Numbered from the stretch's first letter, positions 28,755 to 38,097 are shown. The stretch: DNA of 64,000 bases from Anderseniella sp963700885 (GCA_963700885.1 CAVOZJ010000024.1:176661-240660), one strand, 5' to 3'. A program made the numbers and translations. Notes: generated by a model not told the origin, from the letters alone.

Positions 28755-29153
28755 ATGCGCCACGGAAAGAGCGGACGCAAGCTCAACCGCACTAGTTCGC
28801 ACCGCAAGGCAATGTTTGCCAATATGGCAGCTGCGTTGATCAAGCACGAGCAGATTGTTACAACGTTGCCGAAGGCCAAGGACCTGCGCCCAATTGCCGA
28901 AAAACTGATCACGCTGGCCAAACGCGGCGACGTGCATGCCCGTCGTCAGGCGATGTCAAGAATTCGCGATGAAGACCAGGTCAAGAAGCTGTTTGAAGTA
29001 CTAGGTGCACGCTATGGTGAACGCAATGGCGGTTACACGCGTGTACTCAAGGCCGGCTTTCGCTATGGTGACAGTGCGCCGATGGCCGTGATAGAGCTGG
29101 TTGATCGTGATCCGTCCGCGAAGGGTCTCGAACTCTGGCCCGACGCAGGATGA
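28755..29153 (+). CDS. rplQ: 50S ribosomal protein L17
   Basis: This 132-residue protein begins MRHGKSGRKLNRTSSHRKAMFANMAAALI and has ITTLPKAKDLRPIAEKLITLAK-type sequence in the middle; GGYTRVLKAGFRYGDSAPMAVIELVDR closes the fold. AAGGAGAAGG precedes the ATG. It is the last gene of the long ribosomal block and is followed by a terminator. Confidence 0.97.
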   Translation: MRHGKSGRKLNRTSSHRKAMFANMAAALIKHEQIVTTLPKAKDLRPIAEKLITLAKRGDVHARRQAMSRIRDEDQVKKLFEVLGARYGERNGGYTRVLKAGFRYGDSAPMAVIELVDRDPSAKGLELWPDAG

Positions 29154-29200
29154 GGGTGAAGCCGCGGCGGCGTAAACTGATACCAGATCCAGAAATTTTG

Positions 29201-29233
29201 GGCGGTTCCTGATGGAGCCGCCTTTTCTTTTTT
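29201..29233 (+). terminator. Rho-independent terminator after rplQ
   Basis: GGCGGTTCC (29201-29209) pairs with GGAGCCGCC (29214-29222) across a four-base loop and is followed by TTTTCTTTTTT. It closes the alpha operon 47 bases after the rplQ stop. Confidence 0.9.
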
Positions 29234-29257
29234 CTGTTATTGAAGCAACATGACAGG

Positions 29258-29713
29258 ATGACAGAGTTTACCCCAAAAACGGTTGACTACGCACAACGGG
29301 TGGCGGACAGTTTTGCTCGCCAGGCTGCGCTCGCAACCATGGGGGCCGAACTGATTTCGGTTGAACCCGGAAAAGTCGTTGTTGAAATGCCGCATGATGA
29401 CCGTTTTACCCAGCAACACGGCTTCATGCATGCAGGTGTAACCACAACTGTTCTTGACACGGCATGCGGCTATGCTGCGTTCTCACTGATGCCAGCGAAT
29501 GCCGGTGTGCTGACCATTGAGTTGAAAACCAATCTGCTTGCGCCTGCAGCAGGTGAAAGGTTTGTGTTCGTTGGCCGGGTCATAAAACCGGGTCGTACCG
29601 TCACCTTCTGTGAAGGCGAAGCGTTTGCAGTTGGTGACGGGAAGAGAAAACGTATTGCAACATTATCTGCAACAATGATGACGGTCGTGGGACGCGACGA
29701 CGTAAGAAGCTAG
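29258..29713 (+). CDS. PaaI-type hotdog-fold thioesterase
   Basis: This 151-residue protein has the single hotdog domain of the PaaI/4HBT family: a long helix after the QQHGFMHAGVTTTVLDTACGYAA motif (near residues 47-69) and strands ending TIELKTNLLAPAAGE and GRTVTFCEGEAFAVG. The HG-x-MHAG motif with the following Asp is the usual catalytic region for hydrolysing acyl-CoA. Substrate is not predictable. The ATG at 29258 is preferred; a TTG six codons upstream is in frame. It stands alone after the rplQ terminator. Confidence 0.8.
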   Translation: MTEFTPKTVDYAQRVADSFARQAALATMGAELISVEPGKVVVEMPHDDRFTQQHGFMHAGVTTTVLDTACGYAAFSLMPANAGVLTIELKTNLLAPAAGERFVFVGRVIKPGRTVTFCEGEAFAVGDGKRKRIATLSATMMTVVGRDDVRS

Positions 29714-29866
29714 AAGGGCATTACGCGCCGGGTGCCTGCCATCGGCGTGTCAACAAGACCGGATCGACGGTAAACCTGGTGTGCAGCGAGTTGACAGATG
29801 GGTGGTGTGATCGCCACCTTCAAGATGAGGGGTAAGGCGTTCGAGACATGAAAGGCTTGCCTTGCC

Positions 29867-31451
29867 ATGGATGACAACCACACAATTACTGCAGGCCCGG
29901 TTGCCACACTGGAACATTTGACCGGTGTTTCTGAGGGAAGTCAGTCCAGACTACCGGGCGAGACTCTTGACGTTTATCTTCAGGCGAACAAGGTAATCCA
30001 CATAACACCTGCAAGGCAGAAGCCGGAAGACGGGGATGAAATTGCCCGTCTGCACTTTGTTGCCGGTTCCTATGAAGTCGAGGCACGTGGCGGTTATCCA
30101 ATATGGGTTAATGGCAAGCTTGTAACATCGCAGCATCTAAAGAATGCAGATGTCATTGAGTTTGGGGACCGCGGGCCGATATCGCGTTTCTGCCTGCGTG
30201 AACCAGATGGCAAACCACGCAAGGTAGTATCTGAAATTGCGGCAGATGCGATCACCTACTTGAGAACCAGCAGGCAGCCGGCGTTTGTCCGGTTGTGCCG
30301 GGTAGCAAAGAGTGTCTTCAGGCGATTGACTGGCCAGACCACGGTGCTGTTTCGCCTGGGTGTTGTGGCTGCAATCATCAGTTTGGGACTGTTGATCTAT
30401 CAACAACAGCAAATCAATGCGATGCTGCAGAGTGACCTGGCGCGCGAACGGGCCAACATTGAAAAATTTGCAGAGGCGCTTGCCCAGGCCAGGGAACAGG
30501 CGTTAACACCGGATGATCTGACCAATTTGAGGAATCAGATTGGTGAGACCCTGAGTGCAAATACGGGCCGGCTTGAGGTGCTGGAGAAATCCAGCAAGGC
30601 CAGTGCAAGGGCAATTGCATCTGCAACGCCATCGATAATGTTTCTGCAGGGCACCTATGCATTTCGGGAAACCGCGACGGGCAGATTTCTGCGGTACGTT
30701 GCCGGGCCGGACGGACAGCCACTCGTTGATGAGCGCGGTCATCCCCGGTTGACACTGGAAGGTGAGGGGCCGATTGCTGAAAAGCGCTACACTGGCACAG
30801 GGTTTGTACTGGCAAGGGGCGAAAAAATCATAACCAATCGACATGTCGCGCTGCCTTGGGAAGGTGACGCTGACGTTACTGCCTATGGAGGGCGTGGATT
30901 GCAGCCGGAGTTGACCCGCTTTGTTGCATACTTGCCGGGTCGCGTAGAGGCGCAGTCAGTTGAGCTGGTCCGGGCGCAGTGATGATGCAGACGTGGCGGT
31001 GTTGAAATTTTCAGGTGCTGTTCCCTCGACTGCCGGTCTGGAATTGTCCAGCGCCGTTCTGATCTCAGGGGACAATGTAATCGTGATGGGTTATCCCACC
31101 GGTCTCAGGGCAATGCTTGCCCAGGCCGGAACATCGTTCGTCATGAAAATTCGCGACGCCGGTGAAACCAACTTTTGGATAGTAGCACAACGGCTCTCGG
31201 AGAACGGCTTTATCCAGCCTTTGGCCAGCCAGGGAATTGTGGCCAAGGTGACTGCTTCCACAATTGTCTATGATGCCGATACAACCAAAGGCGGCAGTGG
31301 CGGTCCGGTACTGGATAGCAGTGGCCATGTGGTTGGTGTGAACGCAGCCATACTGCCTGAATACGGCGGATCCAACAGCGGCGTACCTGTAGCAAAACTT
31401 CTCGATTTGTTGAACGCTATTGAGGCTGAAAAATCGGTATCTTCCCAATAG
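29867..31451 (+). pseudogene. Membrane-anchored FHA-like/trypsin-like serine protease, split by a +1 frameshift
   Basis: Two frames together make one protein of about 527 residues. The first (29867-30982) has an FHA-like beta domain (residues 35-115, with GYPIWVNGKLV and ADVIEFGDRG), one transmembrane segment (162-179), a Gln-rich coiled stretch (180-250) and the start of a trypsin-like fold with the catalytic His (TNRHVALPW, near residue 326). The second (30960-31451) has the Asp (SDDADVAVLKF) and Ser (GGSGGPVLD). Neither half has a full triad. Removing one base at about 30974-30977 joins VELVRA to SDDADVAVLKF. It may be decay or a sequencing error. It lies directly before htrA in the same direction. 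Confidence 0.75.
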
Positions 31452-31549
31452 CTACCGCTTGCAAGTGGTCGGAACCGGTTGGCCAATGCACATGGTGTTG
31501 CTAGTATGTGCCAACGATTTGTTCTGAGGCAGTATAGGAAACGCTGATT

Positions 31550-32971
31550 ATGAAGTTTGTCCGCCGAGTGGTGCTGTCCGCAGCATTCTCCCTTTTTTTC
31601 GTGGGGCCTGCATTGACACCTGTCAGCGCGCAGCAGGTACCTGCATCGCGTGCCGACATAGCCATGTCATTTTCACCAGTGGTGAAGAACACCGCGCCAA
31701 GCGTGGTCAACGTTTACGCCAAGCGCATTGTGCAGACGCAAGGCCTCCGGCGACCATTTGGTGCGGATCCGTTTTTTCGCCGGTTTTTTGGTGATGAACT
31801 GTTTGGTGGCAGGCCACGCCAGCGAGCCCAGAACTCGCTGGGTTCCGGCGTCATTGTAGACGCTACCGGAATAATTGTAACAAACAATCATGTCATCAAG
31901 AACGGTACTGAAATTCGCGTTGTCCTGTCTGACAAGCGTGAGTTTGATGCTGAACTGATCTTGACGGATGAACGCACCGACCTGGCCGTATTGCGCATCA
32001 GGCCTGATGGTGAACCGCTGGTCGCTCTTTCACTGGGAGATTCCGATGCGTTGGAAGTAGGAGACCTTGTACTGGCTATCGGCAATCCGTTCGGGGTAGG
32101 TCAAACTGTCACCAGTGGAATTGTCTCCGCTTTGGCGCGAACCAGGGTCGGTGTATCATCCTACCAGTTCTTCATTCAAACAGATGCGGCTATCAATCCA
32201 GGTAATTCCGGCGGCGCCCTTGTTGACATGAGCGGCCGGTTGATCGGTATCAACACCGCAATATTTTCCCGTTCCGGTGGTTCCGACGGAATTGGATTTG
32301 CAATTCCGGCCAACATGGTACGGTCTGTTATTGACCAGTCACTGACCGGTGCCAGCAGGGTTACCCGGCCGTGGGCTGGAGCCGACCTGCAGAACGTAAC
32401 CAGCGATTTGGCGTCGGCGCTGGGTCTCGACAGACCGCGCGGTGCAATCGTCACCCAGTTGCATGCCAACAGCCCGCTCAGGAGCGCCGGGATCAAACGG
32501 GGTGATGTCCTGTTGAAACTGGGTGAAAAACAGATCGAGAATGCACAGGAGTTCAATTTCAGGTTTGCGACCCTGACTGTAGGTAACGAGACGCCAGTCG
32601 AGTTCAGCCGAAAGTCAATAAAGTACAAGACTGAGGTGCCTCTGGCTGCGGCGCCGGAAATCCCTCCTCGCAACACCACGCTCATCGACGGAAGGTCACC
32701 GTTTACGGGCCTGGAAGTTGTCAATGTATCGCCGGCTGTTTCTGAAGAACTTGGCCTGCCATCATCGGTAGAGGGTGTCGCCGTATCCAGCGTAAAGGGT
32801 TCACTGGCGCGGCGCTTCGGGTTCAAGAAGGGGGATGTGATTGTTGAACTCAATGAACGAAAACTGGGTTCCGTCGCCGATTTGCGGAATGTTCTGAACA
32901 GGCGCGACGGATACTGGGATGTTGCCATATTGCGCGGGGGCAGGGTCATTCGTCGCGAGTTCCGCGGTTAA
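31550..32971 (+). CDS. Periplasmic HtrA/DegQ-type serine endoprotease
   Basis: This 473-residue protease has a signal peptide (residues 1-28, ending PVSAQQ). The trypsin-like domain carries the triad His (VTNNHVIKNG, near 113), Asp (ERTDLAVLRI, near 144) and Ser (NPGNSGGALVD, near 219). Two PDZ domains follow (near 270-355 and 375-470; the first with GAIVTQLHANSPLRSAGIKRGDVLLKL-like sequence). It degrades or refolds misfolded envelope proteins. Its place after rplQ and before rarA is the usual arrangement in Hyphomicrobiales. Whether it is DegP or DegQ cannot be fixed by sequence alone. Confidence 0.92.
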   Translation: MKFVRRVVLSAAFSLFFVGPALTPVSAQQVPASRADIAMSFSPVVKNTAPSVVNVYAKRIVQTQGLRRPFGADPFFRRFFGDELFGGRPRQRAQNSLGSGVIVDATGIIVTNNHVIKNGTEIRVVLSDKREFDAELILTDERTDLAVLRIRPDGEPLVALSLGDSDALEVGDLVLAIGNPFGVGQTVTSGIVSALARTRVGVSSYQFFIQTDAAINPGNSGGALVDMSGRLIGINTAIFSRSGGSDGIGFAIPANMVRSVIDQSLTGASRVTRPWAGADLQNVTSDLASALGLDRPRGAIVTQLHANSPLRSAGIKRGDVLLKLGEKQIENAQEFNFRFATLTVGNETPVEFSRKSIKYKTEVPLAAAPEIPPRNTTLIDGRSPFTGLEVVNVSPAVSEELGLPSSVEGVAVSSVKGSLARRFGFKKGDVIVELNERKLGSVADLRNVLNRRDGYWDVAILRGGRVIRREFRG

Positions 32972-32986
32972 GGGGTCAACCAGCCA

Positions 32987-34303
32987 ATGGCTTCGCTTTT
33001 TGACGCTGCCGGAGTGGAAGCATCTGCGCCACGCCCGCTTGCCGACAGATTGCGCCCCAGATCACTGGCGGAAGTCCAGGGTCAGGATCACTTGAGTGGT
33101 GATGCGGGCCTGATCTCGCGCATGATCTCGTCCGGCCGGATAAGCTCGATGATTTTGTGGGGTCCGCCTGGCACAGGAAAGACCACCATTGCCAGATTAC
33201 TGGCTGGCGAGGCAAATCTGCACTTCGAACAGATATCGGCCATTCATTCGGGGGTTGCCGATCTGAAAAAGGTGTTTGAGGCGTCGCGCCTGCGTCGTAC
33301 GGACAAGGGGCAGGGCACCTTGTTGTTCGTGGATGAAATTCACCGTTTCAACAAGGCGCAACAAGACAGCTTTCTGCCATGGATGGAAGATGGCACCATC
33401 ACTCTGGTCGGGGCAACTACCGAGAATCCGTCGTTTGAACTGAACGCGGCAGTGCTGTCGCGCGCCAAGGTACTCACACTCAACCGGCTGGATGGGATGG
33501 CGATGGCCGGGTTGCTTGCGCGCGCGGAAGCGCTTGAAGGGCGGTCCTTGCCGGTAACCGGGGAAGCTTGTGAACAACTGATTGCCATGGCCGACGGTGA
33601 CGGCCGCTATTTCCTGAATCTTGTCGAAGACTTGTTTGCTGTAGTTGAAGTTGATGCTGATCCTCTGGACGCTTCAAGACTGGCAGAAACCATCCAGCGG
33701 CGGGTGCCGGTCTATGACAAGGGCCAGGATGGTCACTACAACCTGATTTCTGCCTTGCACAAGTCCATTCGAGGGTCTGATCCCGATGCCGCACTTTATT
33801 GGCTGGCGCGCATGCTGGTGGCTGGTGAGGATCCACTTTTCATCTGCCGCCGCCTGGTTCGCATGGCCAACGAAGATATTGGCTTGGCTGATCCTCAAGC
33901 TGTCATCCAGGCACTGGCAGCCAAGGATGTTTATGAGTTTCTCGGTTCTCCGGAAGGCGAGTTGGGCCTTGCGCAAGCCGCAGTTTATCTCGCAACGGCG
34001 CCCAAATCGATTGGGGTTTACAAGGCATATGGGCAAGTGATGCGTCGAGCCAGGGAAACCGGGTCCGTCATGCCGCCAAAAATCATTCTCAATGCGCCAA
34101 CGAAGATGATGAAAGAACATGAATATGGAACAGGCTACAAGTATGACCCTGACCAGCCGGATGGCTTTTCCGGTCAAGATTATTTTCCGACCGAAATGGG
34201 CCGCGAGACTTATTATGATCCGCCGGACAAGGGTTTCGAGCGGGAGATTCGCAAACGGCTGGACTGGTGGGCATCGTTGAGAACGCAACGGAATCAACAG
34301 TGA
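32987..34303 (+). CDS. rarA: Replication-associated recombination protein A (AAA+ ATPase)
   Basis: This 438-residue relative of clamp-loader subunits and RuvB acts at stalled replication forks. Walker A is GPPGTGKTT near residue 58, Walker B is LLFVDEIHRFNKAQQD near 112, and the sensor-1 segment is TLVGATTENPSFELN. The C-terminal part has the GSDPDAALYWLARML and MRRARETGSVMPPKIILNAPTKMMKE-like blocks of the RarA/MgsA/WRNIP1 family. It starts 15 bases after htrA, so the two are probably cotranscribed. Confidence 0.95.
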   Translation: MASLFDAAGVEASAPRPLADRLRPRSLAEVQGQDHLSGDAGLISRMISSGRISSMILWGPPGTGKTTIARLLAGEANLHFEQISAIHSGVADLKKVFEASRLRRTDKGQGTLLFVDEIHRFNKAQQDSFLPWMEDGTITLVGATTENPSFELNAAVLSRAKVLTLNRLDGMAMAGLLARAEALEGRSLPVTGEACEQLIAMADGDGRYFLNLVEDLFAVVEVDADPLDASRLAETIQRRVPVYDKGQDGHYNLISALHKSIRGSDPDAALYWLARMLVAGEDPLFICRRLVRMANEDIGLADPQAVIQALAAKDVYEFLGSPEGELGLAQAAVYLATAPKSIGVYKAYGQVMRRARETGSVMPPKIILNAPTKMMKEHEYGTGYKYDPDQPDGFSGQDYFPTEMGRETYYDPPDKGFEREIRKRLDWWASLRTQRNQQ

Positions 34304-34414
34304 CGCGGGTTCACTGGGTGTTCCGGTTTGATCCAGATCATGTCGCCGTCTGATGGGTGCCGTCAGTATGCCGGAAGACCCGGAAAAGGGCACCTGGCCG
34401 GGAAGGAAGATTCG

Positions 34415-35215
34415 ATGTCTGAAATACCGCAGGGGAGTACTGGTTCAGGCAGTGCCATGCCAGGTGTGCGAACCATTGGCATGAACGATATCAAAGCTGC
34501 ATTTTCGGCTGGACTTGCGGACTTTGCCCGCGCGCCGTTGTTCGGACTTTTCTTTGGCGGCTTTTATGCTCTGGGCGGTCTGCTGGCAGTTGCATTTGCC
34601 GTAAAGCTTGACATGCACTACATGATTTACCCGTTGGCAATCGGCTTTCCGCTGGTAGGCCCATTTGTTGCGGTTGGGCTTTATGAAGTCAGTCGTTGCC
34701 TGCAGGACGGCCGCAAGCTTACATGGGGTGGCGTTCTGACCACAGTCTGGCTGCAAAAAGGACGCGAATTGTCCATCATGGCGTTTGTGACCCTGTTCAT
34801 CATGTGGATGTGGATGTACCAGATACGCTTGCTGGTGGCCTTATTTCTGGGTTTCAGATCGTTTTCCACATTCGATGGTTTTATCGATATAGTCCTGAAC
34901 ACAGGCGATGGCCTGCGCTTTCTGGCAGTTGGTCATATCGTTGGCGCGGCGCTTTACACTGTATTGTTCTCGGTGACGATTGTATCCATCCCGATGCTGC
35001 TCGACCGGGATGTGGACTTTGTGACAGCCATCATTACCAGCGTAAAGGCGGTACTAACCAATCCGTTCGTCATGCTGGCATGGGGTTTGTTTGTGCTGAT
35101 CCTGACGGTCCTGGCGCTGGTTCCAGCTTTTCTGGGGTTGTTTGTCGTGTTGCCGGTCCTGGGCCACACGACATGGCATTTGTATCAAAGAGTCCTGGAA
35201 CCTGCCAACAACTGA
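34415..35215 (+). CDS. DUF2189 integral membrane protein
   Basis: This 266-residue inner-membrane protein has about six hydrophobic segments (FGLFFGGFYALGGLLAVAF, IYPLAIGFPLVGPFVAVGLY, FVTLFIMWMWMYQIRLLVAL, HIVGAALYTVLFSVTIVSI, MLAWGLFVLILTVLALVPAF, LGLFVVLPVLGHTTWHLY). The YEVSRCLQDG and PMLLDRDVD signatures fit DUF2189, common in alphaproteobacteria and of unknown function. The ATG at 34415 follows GGAAGGAAGA; an earlier in-frame ATG at 34328 would add an unrelated stretch. It follows rarA and converges with the creatinase gene. Confidence 0.85.
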   Translation: MSEIPQGSTGSGSAMPGVRTIGMNDIKAAFSAGLADFARAPLFGLFFGGFYALGGLLAVAFAVKLDMHYMIYPLAIGFPLVGPFVAVGLYEVSRCLQDGRKLTWGGVLTTVWLQKGRELSIMAFVTLFIMWMWMYQIRLLVALFLGFRSFSTFDGFIDIVLNTGDGLRFLAVGHIVGAALYTVLFSVTIVSIPMLLDRDVDFVTAIITSVKAVLTNPFVMLAWGLFVLILTVLALVPAFLGLFVVLPVLGHTTWHLYQRVLEPANN

Positions 35216-35294
35216 CAGGCGCCAATGCCGGCTGCTCCGTTTCCACCCGGTCGGCTCCTCATCCCTCACAGAACTGATCGCAATTGCGCGAAAA

Positions 35295-36521
35295 TCAGTT
35301 CCTTGCATCAATAATGTTATGTTCCGGCCCATATCGAAATCCGGTGATGTTTTCGGAGCCTGCTTTGCCTACGACCAGAATATCGTGCTCGCGGTATCCG
35401 CCGGCTCCGGGCTTGCCTTCCGGTACGGTCAGCATCGGCTCCATGGAAACAACCATCCCTGGCTCGAGCACTGTGTCGACATCTTCACGCAGTTCAAGAC
35501 CGGCCTCACGACCGTAGTAGTGCGATAGTATTCCGAAAGAATGGCCATAGCCGAATGTGCGGTATTGCAGGACATTGTGATGGTCGAAATAGCGATTGAT
35601 CTCGGACGTAATTCCCGAACATGTGGCGCCCGGCCTGATCAGCGATATACCCAGTTCATGGGCGCCAACATTGATCTCCCACAATTTGCGTTCGGTTTTT
35701 GATGGTTCACCGAGGAATAGTGTGCGTTCCAGTGCGGTGTAGTATCCTGAAATCATCGGAAATGTGTTGAGTGAAAGAATGTCGCCCAACTCCAGCCGGC
35801 GGGTGGTGACCGGGTTGTGCGCGCCATCTGTATTGATGCCTGACTGGAACCATACCCAGTTGTCCCGGATTTCGCTGTCTGGATGCAGGTTTGCAATGGC
35901 CAATTCCATCGCGTTGCGACCCGCCATTGCAACGTCTATCTCACGGGCGCCGATGTGGATGGCATCGCGTATGGCTTCGCCACCGATGTCGGCAATTTTT
36001 GAGCCTGATCTGATGAGCCTGATTTCTTCCGCTGATTTGACCATGCGTTCAGCCATGGTGGCTTTTCCGATATCGCTCATATCCGGTGCACCGAGTGAGG
36101 CGGTAGCCTGGTCGCGCATGGCCAGCGTCAGGTGATCGGCTTCAATACCCAACCGGCCCGGGTCACCGATAAGGTCCCGGATGGCGCGCCAGTAATTGCC
36201 ACGTTTCCAATCTGTATAGGTGATGTTGTCGCCAAATGACCGGCGCCATGGTTGGCCAGCATCGATGTTTGCGGAGATGGTTGTGCAGGTGTCATGAGTG
36301 ATGACACAGGCATAAGGTCTGCCAAAACTGCAGTACAGGAAACCCGAATAGTAGGCGACATTGTGCATTGACGTCAGCAATATCGCTGGCAAATCCCTAC
36401 GCGACATCATCTTGCGCAACCTGCCCAGGCGGCGCTGATACTCACTGGTTGAGAATGGAAGCGTTGCCTTTTCGCCATTGTGAAAGCGAAACGCAACTGG
36501 ACGGGTAGTTTCCTGTGACAT
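35295..36521 (-). CDS. Creatinase (creatine amidinohydrolase)
   Basis: This 408-residue enzyme hydrolyses creatine to sarcosine and urea. It resembles the Pseudomonas creatinase (about 403 residues) across its length. Shared blocks include FLYCSFGRPYA (near 61-71), SANIDAGQPWRR (near 83-94), WFQSGINTDGAHNPVTTRR (near 224-242, His235 matching the catalytic His232), LQYRTFGYGHSFG and EPGMVVSMEPM. It is a pita-bread-fold M24 homologue that uses no metal. The ATG at 36521 has GGAG seven bases upstream; a longer frame from 36569 is rejected. No creatininase, sarcosine oxidase or transporter gene is next to it, so the pathway partners must lie elsewhere. Confidence 0.9.
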   Translation of the reverse strand: MSQETTRPVAFRFHNGEKATLPFSTSEYQRRLGRLRKMMSRRDLPAILLTSMHNVAYYSGFLYCSFGRPYACVITHDTCTTISANIDAGQPWRRSFGDNITYTDWKRGNYWRAIRDLIGDPGRLGIEADHLTLAMRDQATASLGAPDMSDIGKATMAERMVKSAEEIRLIRSGSKIADIGGEAIRDAIHIGAREIDVAMAGRNAMELAIANLHPDSEIRDNWVWFQSGINTDGAHNPVTTRRLELGDILSLNTFPMISGYYTALERTLFLGEPSKTERKLWEINVGAHELGISLIRPGATCSGITSEINRYFDHHNVLQYRTFGYGHSFGILSHYYGREAGLELREDVDTVLEPGMVVSMEPMLTVPEGKPGAGGYREHDILVVGKAGSENITGFRYGPEHNIIDARN

Positions 36522-36718
36522 GACAATTCTCCAGCAAGCCAAACTCCGGACTTGACGGGATGTACCCATAACAATGCCCGGAGAAAACTCATCCGGGCGT
36601 TCAGGATGCCATGTGGATCTGATTGCTCAGCCCTCAATCGGGGATCTGTGCAGCGACGCCATCGCTGACCCGACCTGAAGTTGGTTTAGCATAATTGGCA
36701 GTTGTGTCAATCGGACTG

Positions 36719-36756
36719 GACATACCCCGGCACGTAGACCGGGGTTATGTCTTTTT
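36719..36756 (+). terminator. Stem-loop with T5 tract between creatinase and DUF2852 genes
   Basis: GACATACCCCGG (36719-36730) pairs with CCGGGGTTATGTC (36739-36751, one bulged base) and is followed by TTTTT on the plus strand. Flanking genes are both on the minus strand, so as a T-tract terminator it faces the wrong way; on the minus strand it would still be a strong hairpin just after the DUF2852 stop. Its use is uncertain. Confidence 0.5.
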
Positions 36757-36770
36757 GTAATACCGGAACT

Positions 36771-37223
36771 TCAGGCGGCAGGTTTATCGCCGTTCCGGTC
36801 TTCTTCTTTTGTTGTAGTATCCTCAACATCGGATGCGCCTGCACGTCTGGTTCTGTCGGCCATGAACTGGTCAAATTCAGACTTGTCACGGGCTTGCCGG
36901 AGTTTTTCCAGGAAAGACTGGAACTCTTCGTGCTCTTCCTGCAGGCGGTTCAGGGTCTCTTCACGATAATCATCAAATGCGCGATTTCCTGAAGTCGGGA
37001 AACCTCCGCGATACCAACGGCCCGGGCCGCCTTTGCCCATGCCAAAACCGGTTGCGTTAAAGGCTGCAACCTTGCCCTTGTTCCTGCATTTCATTCGTCC
37101 GCTCCAAATCATGTAACCGAGAATTGCCAATCCGAGTGGCCAGAAAACCACAAAACTGACTACCATCAATGTTATCCAGGCAGCCATGCCATATTGGTCC
37201 AAGCGTTCAACGAGTGTGTTCAT
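36771..37223 (-). CDS. DUF2852 membrane protein
   Basis: This 150-residue protein has one N-terminal hydrophobic segment (AAWITLMVVSFVVFWPLGLAI, near 14-37), a basic Gly-rich linker containing GPGRWYRGGFPTSGNRAFDDYREETLNRLQEEHEEF and a helical, charged C-terminal half that looks like a coiled coil. The NRAFDDYREETLNRLEEE motif is typical of DUF2852, which is widespread in Hyphomicrobiales and has no known function. AAGGCGAG lies ahead of the ATG. It may share control with the TetR gene upstream on the same strand. Confidence 0.85.
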   Translation of the reverse strand: MNTLVERLDQYGMAAWITLMVVSFVVFWPLGLAILGYMIWSGRMKCRNKGKVAAFNATGFGMGKGGPGRWYRGGFPTSGNRAFDDYREETLNRLQEEHEEFQSFLEKLRQARDKSEFDQFMADRTRRAGASDVEDTTTKEEDRNGDKPAA

Positions 37224-37242
37224 GTCTCGCCTTTTCGTTTAT

Positions 37243-37270
37243 GTTAATGTTATTAACATTCACATATGTG
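37243..37270. promoter_or_regulatory. Palindromic operator-like site upstream of the DUF2852 gene
   Basis: GTTAA-TGTTA-TTAAC (37243-37257) is a perfect 5+5 palindrome and is followed by CACATATGTG (37261-37270), a second perfect palindrome. They lie 20-47 bases before the DUF2852 start, in the gap after the TetR-family gene. This is the place for a promoter or repressor operator. The regulator is not known; the adjacent TetR protein is a candidate only by position. Confidence 0.4.
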
Positions 37271-37389
37271 AGCGTTGTCTGTGGCGGAGTCAAGGCAACA
37301 TTTGCATTATTTTGATGTAACCCGGTTGACCAGTTCCAGTTCACATATCCACCTTCATAAAGACGACACAATTTGACGGTTTCCGTCGC

Positions 37390-38016
37390 TCAAAGAGAAA
37401 GACCGAGACCACGCAGGTAAACCAGCGTGTGCAATTCGAGCAGTTCTTCCGGTGAGATTGGTTGTTTAAATGCAGCTCCGTCACCGCGGCCGAACAGTGA
37501 CGCTATGCCGTGAGTGATAGCCCAAACATGCAGGGAAACCATCAGGACCGGGGGGCGTCTGCCTGCCGGAGCGGTGGCAATCAGCGCCGCTACCGCAACC
37601 TTGAGTGTGTCGAATGCTTCGTCTGCGGCGGTACGCAGTTCCGGATAGGCAGTGACGTTCAAACCACTCTCGAACATTGCCGAATAGTAGGCCGGCTCGT
37701 CTCGGGCAAACGCAAGGTAGGCTTCGCCGATGCGCTTAAAGGACACCGCTGCATCCGGTTTGCCATCGTCCCACGCTTTTCCCAACGCCACCGAGAAGGC
37801 CCTGTAACCCTGTCTGGCGACATCTGCCACCAACGCTTCACGATCCTTGTAGTGGCGATAGGGTGCAGCAGGACTGACGCCGGCATGGCGGGCAGCCTCT
37901 GCAAACGTAAACCCTCCGGTGCCCTTGGATCGAATGAGGTCAAGCGCAGCTTCAACAAGGGCCTTACGCAAATTGCCATGGTGATAGCTGTCTCGCGGTT
38001 TCTTGTGCCAGTTCAT
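37390..38016 (-). CDS. TetR-family transcriptional regulator
   Basis: This 208-residue repressor has an N-terminal helix-turn-helix (LIRSKGTGGFTFAEAARHAGVSPAAPYRHYKDREALVADVA, near 23-62) and a C-terminal ligand domain of the type containing W-A-x-x-HG (HVWAITHGIASLFGRG, near 165-180). The ATG at 38016 gives MNWHKKPRDSYHHGNLRKAL, the common N terminus of this subfamily; a longer frame to 38190 overlaps crcB and is rejected. It is divergent from crcB (81-base gap). The effector is unknown. Confidence 0.88.
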   Translation of the reverse strand: MNWHKKPRDSYHHGNLRKALVEAALDLIRSKGTGGFTFAEAARHAGVSPAAPYRHYKDREALVADVARQGYRAFSVALGKAWDDGKPDAAVSFKRIGEAYLAFARDEPAYYSAMFESGLNVTAYPELRTAADEAFDTLKVAVAALIATAPAGRRPPVLMVSLHVWAITHGIASLFGRGDGAAFKQPISPEELLELHTLVYLRGLGLSL

Positions 38017-38097
38017 GTTAAGGGTTCTTACATGGCAAGTGACAGGCGTCCAGAGGGATATTGCGGTTATGGTTGCGCGTGAGTATACCTCGCTGCC

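Noticed and set aside
37243..37257. CtrA binding site
   Set aside because: The TTAA halves are five bases apart, not the seven needed for the CtrA box.
38017..38097. Fluoride riboswitch before crcB
   Set aside because: The conserved core of that riboswitch could not be found in the 81-base gap.
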